Below, piece after piece: positions 1 through 10,905 of a stretch of 64,000 nucleotides of DNA. The translations under genes were made by a program, and so were the position numbers. Below the pieces are notes generated by a model, which was not told the origin of the DNA, ran no database searches, and was given only the letters and a program-made list of their open reading frames with translations. Source of the DNA: Chara braunii (taxonomy: Eukaryota > Streptophyta > Charophyceae > Charales > Characeae). The stretch spans positions 1,415,140 through 1,479,139 of the forward strand of contig BFEA01000128.1 of the NCBI GenBank assembly GCA_003427395.1. The letters run 5' to 3'. Numbering within the stretch: the stretch's first letter is position 1; every line of letters starts with the position of its first letter.

Positions 1-569
1 TGGTGTTTTTTTTTTTTGTTTTTTTTTTTTGTTTTTTTTTTTTTACCAACAATCCTCGAAACCCTAACAAGATGTGATGTATGTGTTCTGGTGGTTTAAG
101 ATGGCTGAGTTTATCATTGCTTATCACCAAATCCCAACACTGGAACCTGATGCCAATCTCAGGCCACTGCAGCAACAGGGTCCCCCCTCTCCAACCCCTT
201 GCCACCTGCTCTCTACTGCTAAATAATTGCCCATGGCTCCCTCTGGGTCATCCGCTGAGGCAGGGTGGCTGGCAGTATGGCGGCATACCCAAGCATGGCC
301 AGGGACTTTGTCCCACTAGAGGCGCTTAAATCCTCCGAAGGTGGGTGTTCAATTACATATCGCAAGGGCTGATGGCCACAAAGTTTTTTTTTTTTTTTTT
401 TTTTTTTTTTGCACGAACAACCCGGGCGGATGCTAGGGATGCTAATAAGAGCAGACACCTCTATGGCCACAAAGTATTGATCAAGGGGGGAATCATACAG
501 GGTTTGTGGTTTTGAGGTGTTAGTGGTGTCTGCTCTTATCAGCAGCACTAATACCGGTGGAAGGGGTTT

Positions 570-609
<40 letters not shown>

Positions 610-689
610 AGATACTGAAGATGCCGAACAGTTTTGGCTGTATACCCTAATTCTAAATCAATGTAAGAGCAGTGTAATTTTGAGGGGGC

Positions 690-824
690 CCCTCGTTTTC
701 CAGCAGGTACAGCTCCCCACCAATAGAAAGGAGCAATCCAACAGAATATGCCACAGAGAGATGCTCACATCACCCTCTGTCGTAATCCCCAAGGATGACT
801 TTGAAAAAAAAAAAAAAAAAAAAA
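690..824 (+). mobile_element. SINE family B, 5'-truncated copy with A tail
   Basis: Carries the family core TTTTCCAGCAGG followed by GCTCCCCACCAATAG, then a TGCTCACATC box and a 21-base A tail at 804-824. A non-coding, A-tailed, LINE-mobilised element is inferred from the tail and from the many dispersed copies. Confidence 0.65.
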
Positions 825-851
825 GAGCCCCCCCTAGGTGAGCAGGGTGGC

Positions 852-1011
852 AAAGTCACAGTACTTCCGCGCGTCGTGCCTGTTAACGTGCCACGATTTT
901 AGGAAACGTACGGGCTACTACAGGAGTGCCCAAATTCATCCGACTAGAAAGGTTTCTACTCTTTTTTTTTTTCTCCCGGCGGATAGCTGGGCCAAGTACT
1001 GGTGGTTTAAA
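852..1011 (+). mobile_element. MITE with GTACTGGTGGTTTA end, copy 1
   Basis: Aligns along its length with 19955-20095 (shared AACGTACGGGCTACTACAG, CAAATTCATCCGACTAGAAA). The right end CCAAGTACTGGTGGTTTAA is the inverted form of the left end of the other copy. The left end is eroded to CACAGTACTTCC. Confidence 0.6.
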
Positions 1012-1774
1012 AAAAAAAGAAAACAATGTTCCTACAGTGATTCATATTCACAAAATTTTCCCCAAAAAACAATGTTCACAAAACAGCCAAAACAAAAAAG
1101 AATAAAACAAGCCAAGGCCTTCCCCTTGCCTCACAGATCTCTGCAGCTGAAAGGTGGAGAGGGGTGGCCATTCACCATAATGTTTGCGGTTATCTAGTGG
1201 TGAGGGCCCTGAGGGGTACTCACCTATCGTCAAAAGTTTTCTCCGAAGTTCATCTTTTAGGGCCTGATCCCACCACTACACTACAGCCCGGTTACACTGT
1301 AGTTTTCGGATCCCACCACTTTCCGACGTCGTTGCGGCCGCCGAAGTATTTTGCCCTACTTTCGTTTGTGTGTGTCGTGGCAGCACGTCCGCAAAGGGTG
1401 CAAGCGTAGTTGCTACAATTTTTGTGTAGACCGTGAGGGCATCTCTGCAGCGAAAAAGAGGGAGCATTTTTTTTTTNTTTTTTTTTTTCTCTTTCATCCG
1501 TTTGCAGCATTTCGATTGTCTGCCCTCTCGACAGCCCACAAAGAACCGCCGCGGGTTCAGGAAAAGCACCGAAGAAGTCGCCCTGGTGGGATCCAATTTT
1601 TGTTTTTCGTCCCGCCACGGCCGCTGACATCTTTGTAGTGCTTTTTGGCGACTACAGTCGTAGTGTAGTGGTGGGATCAGACCCTTAGAGGCAGTGATCC
1701 AGGAAAAACTTCCCGTCTTCATGGTCACATGCCTTTTCAAAGTCCATAAATAGAATAGTTGCCTCCTGTTCCCT

Positions 1775-1975
1775 TTCTTTTTTTCTTTTCTTTTTTTAAC
1801 ACAAACCTCGGCAGTGGGTGTGGGTGGGGTGCTGGTAAGAGCAGGCAACCCCTCCACCAATTTATTTTTTTTTTGTTGTTATTTTTAACCCCTCCACCAA
1901 TCCCTCTTTGTTGATGGCTGCGTTCCATTGGTGGGGAGGAGCTGCACCTGCTGGAAATCGGGTCCAGTGTCCCTT
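1775..1975 (-). mobile_element. SINE family B copy, reverse
   Basis: On the minus strand the order is core (GGGACACTGGACCCG, CCAGCAGG, CTCCCCACCAATGG), GCCTGCTCTTACCAGCACCCC, then an A-rich tail seen here as a T-rich run at 1775-1797. A second T-run interrupts it at 1861-1886. Confidence 0.6.
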
Positions 1976-2834
1976 AACATCTGAATGAATATCTGAGTTC
2001 GGAGATTTGCATAGCAATATTAGCAAATTGATTCATTCACTAGAAGGATATTGTCCTGTATATTGAGATCCCGTAGAAAACCGGACTGTCGCCAAGAGTT
2101 AGGTGGATATAATCCAACATTCTTTCGTGAAAATGCAGTTGGCGAGTGTGTGCAGCGGTGCCCTCCACCAAAGTGCCGGCATTTGGCAAGTGGTGTTGCG
2201 GGCGGCAATGCAACTTGCAGGTGGTAGTAGTGTCCGTGAGGGCTATTTTAAAAACTAAAATTAAAAAAAAAAAAAAAAAAAAAAAAAGACAAGGGTTCTG
2301 GCTCCTTTTCCATTATGGGGAGCATCAGTCCGGTTCCTATTCCACTGGCAAGTCATAAGAAACTAAAATTAAAAAAAAAAAAAAAAAAAAAAAAAGACAA
2401 ACTGCTGGAGGATTCTCTCTACTGTGATCCCCCATTGCATGTACAACCTCATCCAGCCCCTTCAACAAATCCCCAAACAACGAGCCAAACAACCAATCAT
2501 CTTTGTGATGGCCAACATTGCCTCGGTGTTTCCAGTCTTCTTCTGATCGTGACCTCATAAGTTTGATTTTTTTTTTTTTTTAATCCGACTTGAGAGTTCA
2601 CTGATGTGAGGCTTTTGCTACACAGAAAAATCGACCTGACAAACTTCCCTAACTTAAACTACGACGCCTGATAGCAATGGTCTGATGGGAGGGAGGACAG
2701 ACGCTGCATCTGCTTACAATTGACCGGGACAGTAAGCCGGAGTGAGGTAAGAGCGGATTGATGGGGGGCTCCTGAGTTGTTTTCTGAAATTTTTTTTCTA
2801 GCCGTAGTAATTTCTTAAGTAGCTCCAATTTGTC

Positions 2835-2981
2835 TCTTAGCCTAAGCCGGGTAATGGCCCCGGTATCTCAAATTTTCAAAATTCGATGTAAATCTCCATA
2901 TGGGACGCTGGGCCAGGTTCCCAGCACGTGCTGCTCCCCACGAATAGATTGGAGCCTTGTTCCCATTAAAAAAAACAGGGG
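2835..2981 (+). mobile_element. SINE family B copy with head
   Basis: Head AAGCCGGGTAATGGCCCC at 2845, then about 60 bp, then core GGGACGCTGGGCC and CTCCCCACGAATAGATTGG, ending in a short A run. Aligns end to end with the copy at 8234-8386, which defines the head of the family. Confidence 0.65.
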
Positions 2982-3214
2982 TGGAAGCAGCTACGCAGAC
3001 CGCCAGAGATACTACTTTCTAGATGGCAGATAATGGGCGGGAACAGCAATAGGGTTAGGGGGAATGAGAGCAGATCAAGATAAAAAATAGGTAGGAGACA
3101 AGGTTAGCAAATGTGCAGTTAATCCCCTGCATACGGCAGGGTGATAAATGCTCCAACAACTAACAGCGCTGAACCTTGGCAAAGGTCGTGTTATACATCT
3201 GGGAACTTGGTTAT

Positions 3215-3491
3215 GTTCAAGGGAAGCCGGACCCCCATTCCAACAGGTTCTGCGTCCCACCAATAATTGGACCTCTCTGCCAGGGAATAGTGCTTGGGGA
3301 AGTTGGGGATGCTCATATGATCATATCACCCCCAACAGTATGCCGCCGCTCATTCCAGCAGGTGCCTCTCCCCAGCAATAGATGGAGCCTCCCCGAGAAT
3401 GGTAATGGTATGGTAGAGGTGCCTGCTCTTACCAGCACCCCTACTATCCGGTCGGGTTGCTCTGTTAACGGAAAAAAAAAAAAAAAAAAAG
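3215..3491 (+). mobile_element. SINE family B, two cores and full tail region
   Basis: Two successive cores (about 3228 and 3350), then GCCTGCTCTTACCAGCACCC, a pyrimidine box and a 20-base A tail at 3472-3491. Probably a nested or dimeric copy. Confidence 0.6.
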
Positions 3492-3540
3492 GCCCGTGCA
3501 TCCAGAACACCTCCAGGTTCGGAAGTTAGCACAAGCATTT

Positions 3541-3712
3541 TTGTATTGAAAAAAAAAGAATAAGGGCGACGCACTCTATAGATATCATCATTGAGCTGAC
3601 CGGCCCCATGTAATTCAGAAGTATTGTCTGATTCATCTGATTCCATCATGTGGATTTGAACTTGGGTCTGTATTTGTATTTCAACAGTTCTTGGGTCTAC
3701 CAACTGAGATAG
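3541..3712 (-). mobile_element. SINE family C, tRNA-derived, reverse
   Basis: The minus strand shows a tRNA-like pol III promoter. The box A-like string is TATCTCAGTTGGTAGACC and the box B-like string is AAGTTCAAATCC about 40 bp later. The diagnostic block GGGGCCGGTCAGCTCAATGA follows, then GATGATATC and a short pyrimidine tract. At least six more copies share this order. Confidence 0.7.
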
Positions 3713-4266
3713 GCTTGGACCCCACTGGCAGGCAGCTGGAAACTGGTGTTGGCCATAAAAAAACGGCCGACCTTGGTTGGAAACAATCTTCCCCATTTCG
3801 TTGGGACCCCACCGCAGCCCGATAGTTTCGGCAGTGGAAAAGGCAGGGCATACCCGAATAGGAAATCGCCCTGGGGTGTTTCCGAAAAAGGCAAGTCCGG
3901 CGGGGGCTGTGGTCCATGGCCTGCTTGTGCAGCCAATGAAGTGTCGACAAAACGCCACAACGTCCAGCCCGATTCTGGAAACTGTTTGACATGCCCCCCC
4001 CCCTACTCGTCTGGAGGCGTCCTTGGAAACGGTCTGGAAACTTGTCGGCATTGCATTTCCAGACCGCGAGCCGAGTAGAAACGCCCCGTCAGCTCTTTCC
4101 AACTGCAGTGGGGTCTGAAATTCCTTTCCGGGCCGACTTTCCACGAGGTTTCCAACACCTGTGGGGTCTGAAAAACACTTCCTCGCCAAAACTTTTCCAC
4201 GCCGCCGGCCAGTGGGGTCCAAGCCATAGGCTCATTGGTTCCCAAAAAAAAAAAAAAAAAAAAAAA

Positions 4267-4341
4267 AGATAGGCTCATTGGTACGCACAAGCATGCTCAT
4301 TGGTACGCACAAGCATGCTCATTGGTACACGCACAAGCATG
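4267..4341 (+). repeat. Three tandem 23-25-bp repeats
   Basis: GCTCATTGGTACGCACAAGC repeated at about 4272, 4294 and 4318, the last with a 2-bp insertion. Confidence 0.85.
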
Positions 4342-4359
4342 TCTGGGTGATATGAGTGG

Positions 4360-4977
4360 GTGCTACAACAGTTGTGCACACTAGGATGTTTCATGGGTAT
4401 ATTGTACCAGGAAAACGACCACATTCAGTCGGGAAAGTTCTGGTGTGATTGCGGCCAGTGCGCCCTAAGACTGTTATGTCTAATCCGAGATATTCCTGCC
4501 ATCCAGCTGGACGTCAGCCAGGGTGAGTCTTCTACGTGCCTACGCAAATGCAGCCCGCATTTCCGCAAGGCCAGGCAGTACCAGATGCAATGTCCTAATG
4601 ACTGCAGGAAAAATGGCTCTTGCTGCAATAGGAAGGGCCAGCTAATTCGTGGGGATTGTATTGTCTGTCCACAAACCGGCAAGGGGTCTATTTTACCAAC
4701 GGAAGATGGCAGCAAAGTAAGTCAAGCTAACGATCCTCTGGCAAGCTGGCCTGCACAAAAGGTAGGCAGGTCATCAGGTATAATGCTATTAGGGCTGCAC
4801 CCCACCACTCAGCCTGTCAAAAAAGGGATTTTCAACAGCTTCTCCTCACCACGCAACCGTTCGAAAACCGAGCCGGGAGAAGACTTCGCAAGTTGTCAGA
4901 GAAAAAAAAAGTGTCCGACAGTCGAGACGTCCTTATCTGACCCTGCCACCTCCACACTCTCAACAGTCCCCCATTGA
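4360..4977 (+). CDS. Cysteine-rich open reading frame of unknown function
   Basis: 205 codons from an ATG with no recognisable domain. The middle is unusually cysteine-rich (CDCGQCALRLLC, CLRKCSPHF, CPNDCRKNGSCCNRKG, GDCIVC), with CxxC-like spacing reminiscent of a zinc-binding or extracellular disulphide module. The rest is Ser/Thr-rich. It lies inside the presumed intron 3 of the H+-PPase gene, on the opposite strand, and ends next to a foldback cluster. It could be a transposon fragment, part of an exon or a chance ORF. No promoter or splice evidence supports expression. Confidence 0.2.
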   Translation: MLQQLCTLGCFMGILYQENDHIQSGKFWCDCGQCALRLLCLIRDIPAIQLDVSQGESSTCLRKCSPHFRKARQYQMQCPNDCRKNGSCCNRKGQLIRGDCIVCPQTGKGSILPTEDGSKVSQANDPLASWPAQKVGRSSGIMLLGLHPTTQPVKKGIFNSFSSPRNRSKTEPGEDFASCQRKKKCPTVETSLSDPATSTLSTVPH

Positions 4978-5118
4978 GCTATCGACCTCTTCTCCGAATT
5001 CGGTGAGTGGGACTGAGGTTGGGTCGGACGAATGGTTGTCCTATCCTCAGCCAGGGTCGTCTCTTTTGGACTCGCATTCGTGTGCTCACCTCTTCAACAG
5101 TGCTGTGTGGCAAAGGGG

Positions 5119-5121
<3 letters not shown>

Positions 5122-5175
<54 letters not shown>
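5122..5175 (+). repeat. Homopolymer of 54 G
   Basis: An uninterrupted run of 54 guanines. It has strong G-quadruplex potential, but homopolymer length is unreliable in most assemblies. Confidence 0.8.
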
Positions 5176-5176
<1 letters not shown>

Positions 5177-5221
5177 GCTGTTGAAATGGCGGTTGTCGAA
5201 TTTCTCCCGAAATTTTGCGGC

Positions 5222-5880
5222 TTTCGACAGTGGTGTGGCGAGGCCCTTACACACCGTCTGCCAAAGCAACCGGCTATCCACACATCCTTTCTAGAAACTT
5301 CACACGGCGTTGTGAACGAAAGTTATCTGGCCATACCCACACCAGGACTTTGCTGGGCGTACCTCAGTGCTTCTATGACCTGTTCTGGATGTATCTGACC
5401 ACAAGTACATCCAGAGATCAGTTGAAAAAGCCCTAGTGTGACTATGGGCCTTGCCAGACCACTCTCAAATCCCTCCCATTCGAGAGAGGTGTCCTCGCCT
5501 CACACCAGCTCTGGAATCCAACAAGAAAAAACAAAAATCGAGTGTTGTCAGATGCCCAGGGTCGAGAGCCCTCTCGATCTGCCTGCCTGCTACTTGCCCA
5601 TTTTCGAGGGACTCCATGGGCCATCTTGAGCTTGGCCCGAATTCTGAGAGTGCATCACGGCCGACAACCGTCTAGTTGTCAGTTTTCTCATTGTCTGCAC
5701 TCGAAAGAAATTTGGGCTCAACAAGTAGCCAGCATTCGTGAGAGTGGTTTATGGGAGTGCAGTGCACCAGAGCGCACTTTCAACAGGCATTCTTGAATCC
5801 GAGGGTTGGAGAGTGCCCTCGATTTCCTTTTCGGATTAGAGAGTGGTGTGGCGAGCCCCTGAGCCTTAAGTGTGTCACAT
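5222..5880. repeat. Second foldback cluster of the GTGGTGTGGCGAGGCC family
   Basis: Copies at about 5226 (CAGTGGTGTGGCGAGGCCC), 5451 (GGGCCTTGCCAGACCACTCT) and 5841 (GAGTGGTGTGGCGAGCCCC) in both orientations. A further weaker cluster lies at 16960-17140. It includes the perfect 11-bp-arm hairpin AGGACTCTCCA/TGGAGAGTCCT at 17111-17136. Confidence 0.5.
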
Positions 5881-6332
5881 TACAGCCTCCGTCCGTTGTC
5901 TCTTCCACCGGCCATGTCATTCAAAATAGCAGGAAGGACAAGAAGGATCGACACAAACGAGGCCGGGAGTTTCCTTTTCAGCCTCAGTGCAAACGATCAT
6001 GCACTGACTTCGATTTGATGAATCGGGAATTCGCCTTTTGGGACTTTTTTTCCCTGCCGGCGCTGCCACATTTCTTTCTTCCTTTGAAATTGTGAAGCTG
6101 AACCATCTCGTCTCAGAGATAATGAGAGAGGCGGGGAAGAACAAGATGAACGGAAAGGATCATTGTTGCTTTGCTGCTGTTGTGCTTGGGAAGGAGAGCC
6201 CAAATTGCCGAGCTGCCATTTTCTCGGCTGAGATCTCTTCAACAAGAAAAGAGGAGGCTGTGCTTTCCTCGGGTGTCCCCTGGAGAAACCATGGCGGCCC
6301 CCCGGATCCGCGGACTACTTTTCTTAGCCAAA

Positions 6333-6532
6333 GCGAGGTAATGGCCCCAGTAGAGAAGCATAACATTCTTGTACTTGTGTGTATCAATTGGAGGCTGGAC
6401 CCGGTTTCCAGCAGGTGAAGCTCCCCGCCAAAAGGAATGGAGCCATCCACACTGCAGGTACTACGGAGGGTTGCTCGTACCAACCTCTGTAGCACCCCCG
6501 GGGGATGTTAGAAAGCAAAAAAAAAAAACACA
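6333..6532 (+). mobile_element. SINE family B copy
   Basis: Head GAGGTAATGGCCCCAGTA, core GGCTGGACCCGGTTTCCAGC, then CTCCCCGCCAAAAGG and an A run near 6518-6528. Confidence 0.6.
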
Positions 6533-6569
6533 GAGATGTGGGCCAGCAGACTACTACAGCAGTGTCATA

Positions 6570-6652
6570 TACATTTTCCTTTTATTCTGGTTATCTGAAT
6601 TCGAATGTGGATTTGTATTTTAACAGTTTGTGGGTGTACCAACTGAGCTAGG
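6570..6652 (-). mobile_element. SINE family C, 5' half
   Basis: The minus strand reads GGCCTAGCTCAGTTGGTACA, then CATTCGAATTCAG: a near-canonical box A and box B. The downstream diagnostic block is missing. Confidence 0.6.
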
Positions 6653-6999
6653 CCTATGACAGATTCCACCCTCTGCCACACGCAGCTAAATTTTCCCCGT
6701 GCGCCAGCCAAACCTTTTGTAGATGTACTTTTTTGACGGCAGCAAACAGCAGGTTTAATCACCAACTCTTCTCTTTGAGGGAAGACGGTAGCCTGGGATT
6801 GCGAGGTCCTGACCGTCCTGTCATCCACGGGAGGTTGTAAAGGTCCTCACGCGAAGAGCGAAGAGTCCTTTCATGATGTAGTTTGAGACGGCAACACTGA
6901 ATCGATGACGATTCAACAACGGTGGATAAGATGGTGCAGTACCCGAGCAGGTCCCTCATTCTGAAGGCTTTCTGGGATAGTGTTTTAGACAGGCGCGCA

Positions 7000-7011
7000 T
7001 GCACGCACACG

Positions 7012-7088
<77 letters not shown>

Positions 7089-7142
7089 ACAAACTTACAC
7101 ACATACACACACAAACACACACACACACACACACACACACGC
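7000..7142 (+). repeat. (CA)n microsatellite
   Basis: About 140 bp of CA dinucleotide with a few interruptions (CAAACTTACA). Confidence 0.95.
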
Positions 7143-7216
7143 TCTCGTGCGCATGAAGAGAGCGGAAGAAACAGAGGCAGCACGTGCTGATCTATCAACT
7201 TCGCATTGTACTCATC

Positions 7217-7282
7217 AGGGGACGCTGGACCAGCTTTCCAGCAGGTGTAGCTCTCCACCAATAGACTGGAGCCCCCCCGGAA
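7217..7282 (+). mobile_element. SINE family B core fragment
   Basis: Contains GGGACGCTGGACCAG, TTTCCAGCAGGTG and CTCTCCACCAATAGACTGG without a tail. It follows a long CA microsatellite. Confidence 0.5.
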
Positions 7283-8233
7283 GACACGTAGGAGAGTGTA
7301 TGCTCCTCGCGAGAGGCCCATAAGTCAGCTCAGGTAAAGCAAGAATGTATTGCTTCTCTATTAAATGTAATGACTAAATCCAATGATTATTTGTGCACTA
7401 AATGCTTTGGAATTCCAGATTCTTTGCTTCCACTGTTCTGTCTCATTCCTTCTTTCATTCATTCCTTTGTTCCTTCCTGCATTCCGTCCTTTGCTTTGTC
7501 CTTCGTTCATTCAGTCATTGCTTCGTTCGTTCAATTCACGTTCCGCTCACTCACTCGTTCATTTCTCCGTGCATTGCATTTATTGAAAATTAACTATTTA
7601 GCCATTCCACAATTCCGGCTTTGATTTACTGAAAAGCGGTTGTCGGAGGTGGCGTGAGGAGTTTTTTAGGCATGGTCTATTGTATATTGATTCTGTGATA
7701 GAGCCTGGTAGAGAGATCTGGGGAATTGCTTTGGGGGTCCATTTCCAGTGGCCAAACCCCAGAGCTGGAGTGGGTCGTGCTGCCCTGTAACCCAGGCATG
7801 TTGGGGGTATGAGGCCTGGTAGAGACTTGGTTTAGTCTACATGATAGCATTAGTAGGTTTCTGATTTGTTTGTTGGGTTACTCTTAAGGCAACTTCGTTG
7901 CGAGTTCGAAAACGAAAGTTACAAAACCATAAAGACTCAGGATCCAACACCATAATAAGAGACTACCTTCATGATTCGACCAAGTTCCAGAAACTTTATA
8001 AAACAATGGTAATTGATTATTTGAATTTGTAAAAACGCATTAAAATAGAGAAATCAGAAGAAACATAACAAAACAAAAAGCTAAAAAAACAGATGGTTAA
8101 AACGAGAAAGTAAAGTGAGGATCTGTCGTTGGGTTACTCTTGGGTATCCTGGCTTATGGTATGTATCTTGCGTATCTTAGGAATAATTCAGAAGTTTTCT
8201 GAGTGTTTTTTTTCTTCATAAAGTCCTGGTTTG

Positions 8234-8386
8234 TCTTAGTCAAAGCCGGGTAATGGCCCCAGTATCTCAATATTTCAGTACATCGTGCATTGTTACATGG
8301 GATGCTGGGCCCCGTTCCCAGAACATGTTGCTCCCCACGAATAGATTGGAGCATCATGCAATTAAAAAAAAAAAGAAAAAAAAAAG
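8234..8386 (+). mobile_element. SINE family B copy with head and A tail
   Basis: Head AAGCCGGGTAATGGCCCCAG, core GGGATGCTGGGCCCCG, CTCCCCACGAATAGATTGG and an A-rich tail at 8363-8386. A related core fragment lies at about 8868-8950. Confidence 0.65.
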
Positions 8387-9452
8387 AAGTGGTTCTGTAT
8401 TTGCCCAAAAGGGTGATGGCCTATTACAATTAAGTTCTGCTACTCTTTTGAATTTTGCTCAAAAGGCTGATGTTGTTCCCCACAAAATGGAGACTCTGAC
8501 TTTGTGGGGCCCCTGAGCATAGTCTTCTGAATTTTAGCAAGAGTCGGTTTACTCCTTTGCAGTTTTTTTCTGCTTCTGTTGTCGGCAGTGAGAGGAGGAA
8601 TTCTTATCTCACCCACCAGTACTAAGCGAAGGTGGGTCAGCCTTACCCACCTACAGGATAGTTGAATCACAGCTCTGATTCTTGCTTTGGTTTTATCGTC
8701 AGTGGAGCTCGATAGTGCTCCCAGTTTTTTAGGAGGCAATGGTATGGTATCGGTCTTGTTTCCTCCCTTTGTTTCTACGACAGCTCGATAGTTCGATAGT
8801 TCTTTTGAATCTTTACTCGTCCCGTTGACTACCATTCCTTGTTTTTAGGAAATCTTGACGCCAGTATGGGACGCTGGACGCTGCAGGACGCAGTTTCCAG
8901 CATCAGCCGCATGTGCGTAATGGCTCCAGTATTCCAGGTTATTTGTGGGGCATTCCTGGCCTCATTTTGGCTCTGTATTGGTAATAAAATATCCAGGCTT
9001 TTTTTTTTTAAACGAAGGAAAAAAGGTGATGGTGTTGAGATGCTGCACCGCTGTTGACCGGCCTTAAGGCAATCTGAAATTCTGAATTGATCGTGAAAAC
9101 ACTGAAAAGTTGAAAACAGTGAAAGAAATTTAACTGAAATCTCAGTTGCCTTTTTCTTGTCTTGAATTGACTCTGAACTTCTCTAAAGTCCCACCATCGG
9201 TCTTCCTCAAGCTCCACGGACATTCTGAAACTGGTGATTAGGTCCATAATAATGCCCCTTACCACCTTGTTTCATTAAACTAATAAACTCCACTTAACCT
9301 CTGCTATCCGCGCTTTATTAGTGTTGCACAGTTGCAGCCTAGTCCAACAGCATGCCAGCCCTTCAGGTCAGATAAGTCAAGCCCTCAACTCTCTACTCGG
9401 TTCACAGGGTGGCTCAAACCGTCTTATGGTCTTAGGTAAATGATCATCCTTA

Positions 9453-9620
9453 GGGTCTCGCCGCACGGCACACGAAACGAAAACGAAACGACTGCATCTG
9501 CCCAGGAAAGGTGGCAAAATACACTCGTTACTATTTATAGCAAACCGATGAACCTGGCCATTTTCTGCAGGAAGATGCACTCGTTTCGTTTTTCGTTTGG
9601 TGTCCCGTGCGGCGACGCCC
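9453..9620. mobile_element. Tourist/Harbinger-like MITE
   Basis: A 168-bp element flanked on both sides by TTA (9450-9452, 9621-9623). Terminal inverted repeats extend about 45 bp with scattered mismatches: GGGTCTCGCCGCACGG at the left against GGGCGTCGCCGCACGG read inward from the right. A 3-bp TWA duplication and GG-starting inverted repeats are the established signature of the PIF/Harbinger group. There is no coding capacity. It sits in H+-PPase intron 3. Confidence 0.8.
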
Positions 9621-9784
9621 TTACTGAGGCAAGGGAGTAACCTGTGTCGCCCTCAAACCCAGCGCCTACCCACAGGGAAAGTCAGGCATGCAACAACAGG
9701 ATCTACCTGTTGGCGACGCATGATTATGTTTGACCATTAATAAAAAGAGAATGAATTTTATGTACAGGTGAAGATTGATTTGCG

Positions 9785-9814
9785 AGGGGGAGGGGGAGGG
9801 GGAGGGGGAGGGGT
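9785..9814 (+). repeat. (GGGGGA)n
   Basis: Five G5A units, just beyond the exon 3 donor in intron 3. Confidence 0.9.
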
Positions 9815-9846
9815 TGAGGGCGGCACAGCGGCAATGGCACACATAC

Positions 9847-10361
9847 CAGGCTCCACCGGTGTTGGACGCAGAAATGGCAATTTGCACACCCGAAACGAGA
9901 GCTCCCGCCAAGATTCCAGCCAGAGTTTCTTTGCCGAGAAGTGCTCCGACGATGAGCGGCGTAAGCATGACGAGGCAACCCGGGGGGATCATCTCACGGA
10001 GAGAAGCATCGGTCGAGATTTCGACACACCTCTTGTAGTCGGGCTTGACAGTGCCTTGCATCAGGCCGGCAATTGTGTTGAATTGCCTGCGCACCTCTTC
10101 CACCATGGCCAACGCTGCTTTGCCAACGCTCTTCATGGTCATGGCAGAGAACCAGTAGGGAAGCATGGCACCCACAATGAGACCCACGAACTCCTTGGGC
10201 AAGATCACATCCACACTGGTAATACCCGCCCTGTTAATGTAGGCACCAAACAGAGCAAGCGACACAAGTGCAGCGGAGCCGATAGCGAAGCCCTTGCCAA
10301 TAGCCGCCGTGGTGTTGCCTGCTGCATCCAGCGCATCCGTCTTCTCTCTGATTGCAGGGCC
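9847..10361 (-). CDS. AVP1: Vacuolar H+-pyrophosphatase, exon 3 (gene continues left)
   Basis: Codons 534-704 plus two bases of a split Trp codon. It begins [20 protein letters not shown] after a GCTCAG acceptor. The Ala following GNTT (about residue 552) is the established marker of potassium-dependent type I enzymes; potassium-independent enzymes have Lys there. It continues with [42 protein letters not shown] and [16 protein letters not shown], and breaks inside the Trp codon at a GTATGT donor. The family C-terminus (the region with GDTIGDPLKDTSGPS and the last helix, some 65-75 residues) was not found on this strand further left. The terminal exon therefore probably lies outside the window. 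Confidence 0.95.
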
Positions 10362-10490
10362 CTGAGCAATGAAGTCCATGAGGCAAGAGCAACATTCAAA
10401 CCCAACAGCAAAGCAACTGATTAGTTCACTCCCAGAGGACAGGTGGGTAACTGGCAGCTCACTCAAAATCCCAGCAGAGGCGCTTGCTCG

Positions 10491-10500
10491 CGTACGAAGG

Positions 10501-10551
<51 letters not shown>

Positions 10552-10552
10552 A
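10491..10552 (+). repeat. 9-bp minisatellite (GGCGAGGAA)n
   Basis: About six perfect units within intron 2. Confidence 0.9.
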
Positions 10553-10730
10553 ACAACAACAGACCCTCCTGCTTGGCACTCTACGGCCGACAAGGACTCT
10601 TATAATGACAGTAAACAACGTCCTCCTCCAGAAGTTACTGGAGCACATTACTCCGTTTTTCCATGTGAATTCGGAGAAATGCGCCGCCTTCTTGGGGTCA
10701 TCAGGTGAACTGATTTCGCACAAGCAGACT

Positions 10731-10905
10731 CTTTTTTTTTTAAAAGGGTGACGACTTTGACATATCATCATTGAACTGACCGGCCCCGGGTTTATTCAGA
10801 ATCCATTTTGTTCTGTTCATGGATCACATCTGGATTCGAACTTGGGTTTGTATTTCAAGTTTTTCAACACTTGATGGGTGTACCAACTGGGCAAAGCTCG
10901 GCAAT
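10731..10905 (-). mobile_element. SINE family C, reverse, in intron 2
   Basis: Box A-like GCCCAGTTGGTACACCC and box B AAGTTCGAATCCAG on the minus strand. GGGGCCGGTCAGTTCAATGA and GATGATATG follow, and then the A-run seen as T at 10731-10740. Confidence 0.7.

Larger units (their letters stand above)
1..9846 (-). other. H+-PPase intron 3, partial (over 9.8 kb)
   Basis: Begins with GTATGT immediately after exon 3. No downstream coding exon of the family is visible down to position 1, so the whole left end reads as intron or as sequence beyond it. It is dominated by SINEs, A/T homopolymers and a MITE. No further feature is supported in 7283-8233 (an ATTC-rich low-complexity stretch at about 7436-7570) or 8387-9449. 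Confidence 0.75.

Noticed and set aside
5003-5398. ORFs encoding long polyglycine or polyproline
   Set aside because: Products of translating the 54-base G run; flanking codons show no protein-like composition.
6922-7323. His/Thr and Cys/Val repeat proteins
   Set aside because: Translation of the CA microsatellite.
9768-10424. 218-codon plus-strand ORF over H+-PPase exon 3
   Set aside because: Antisense shadow of a strongly conserved exon.
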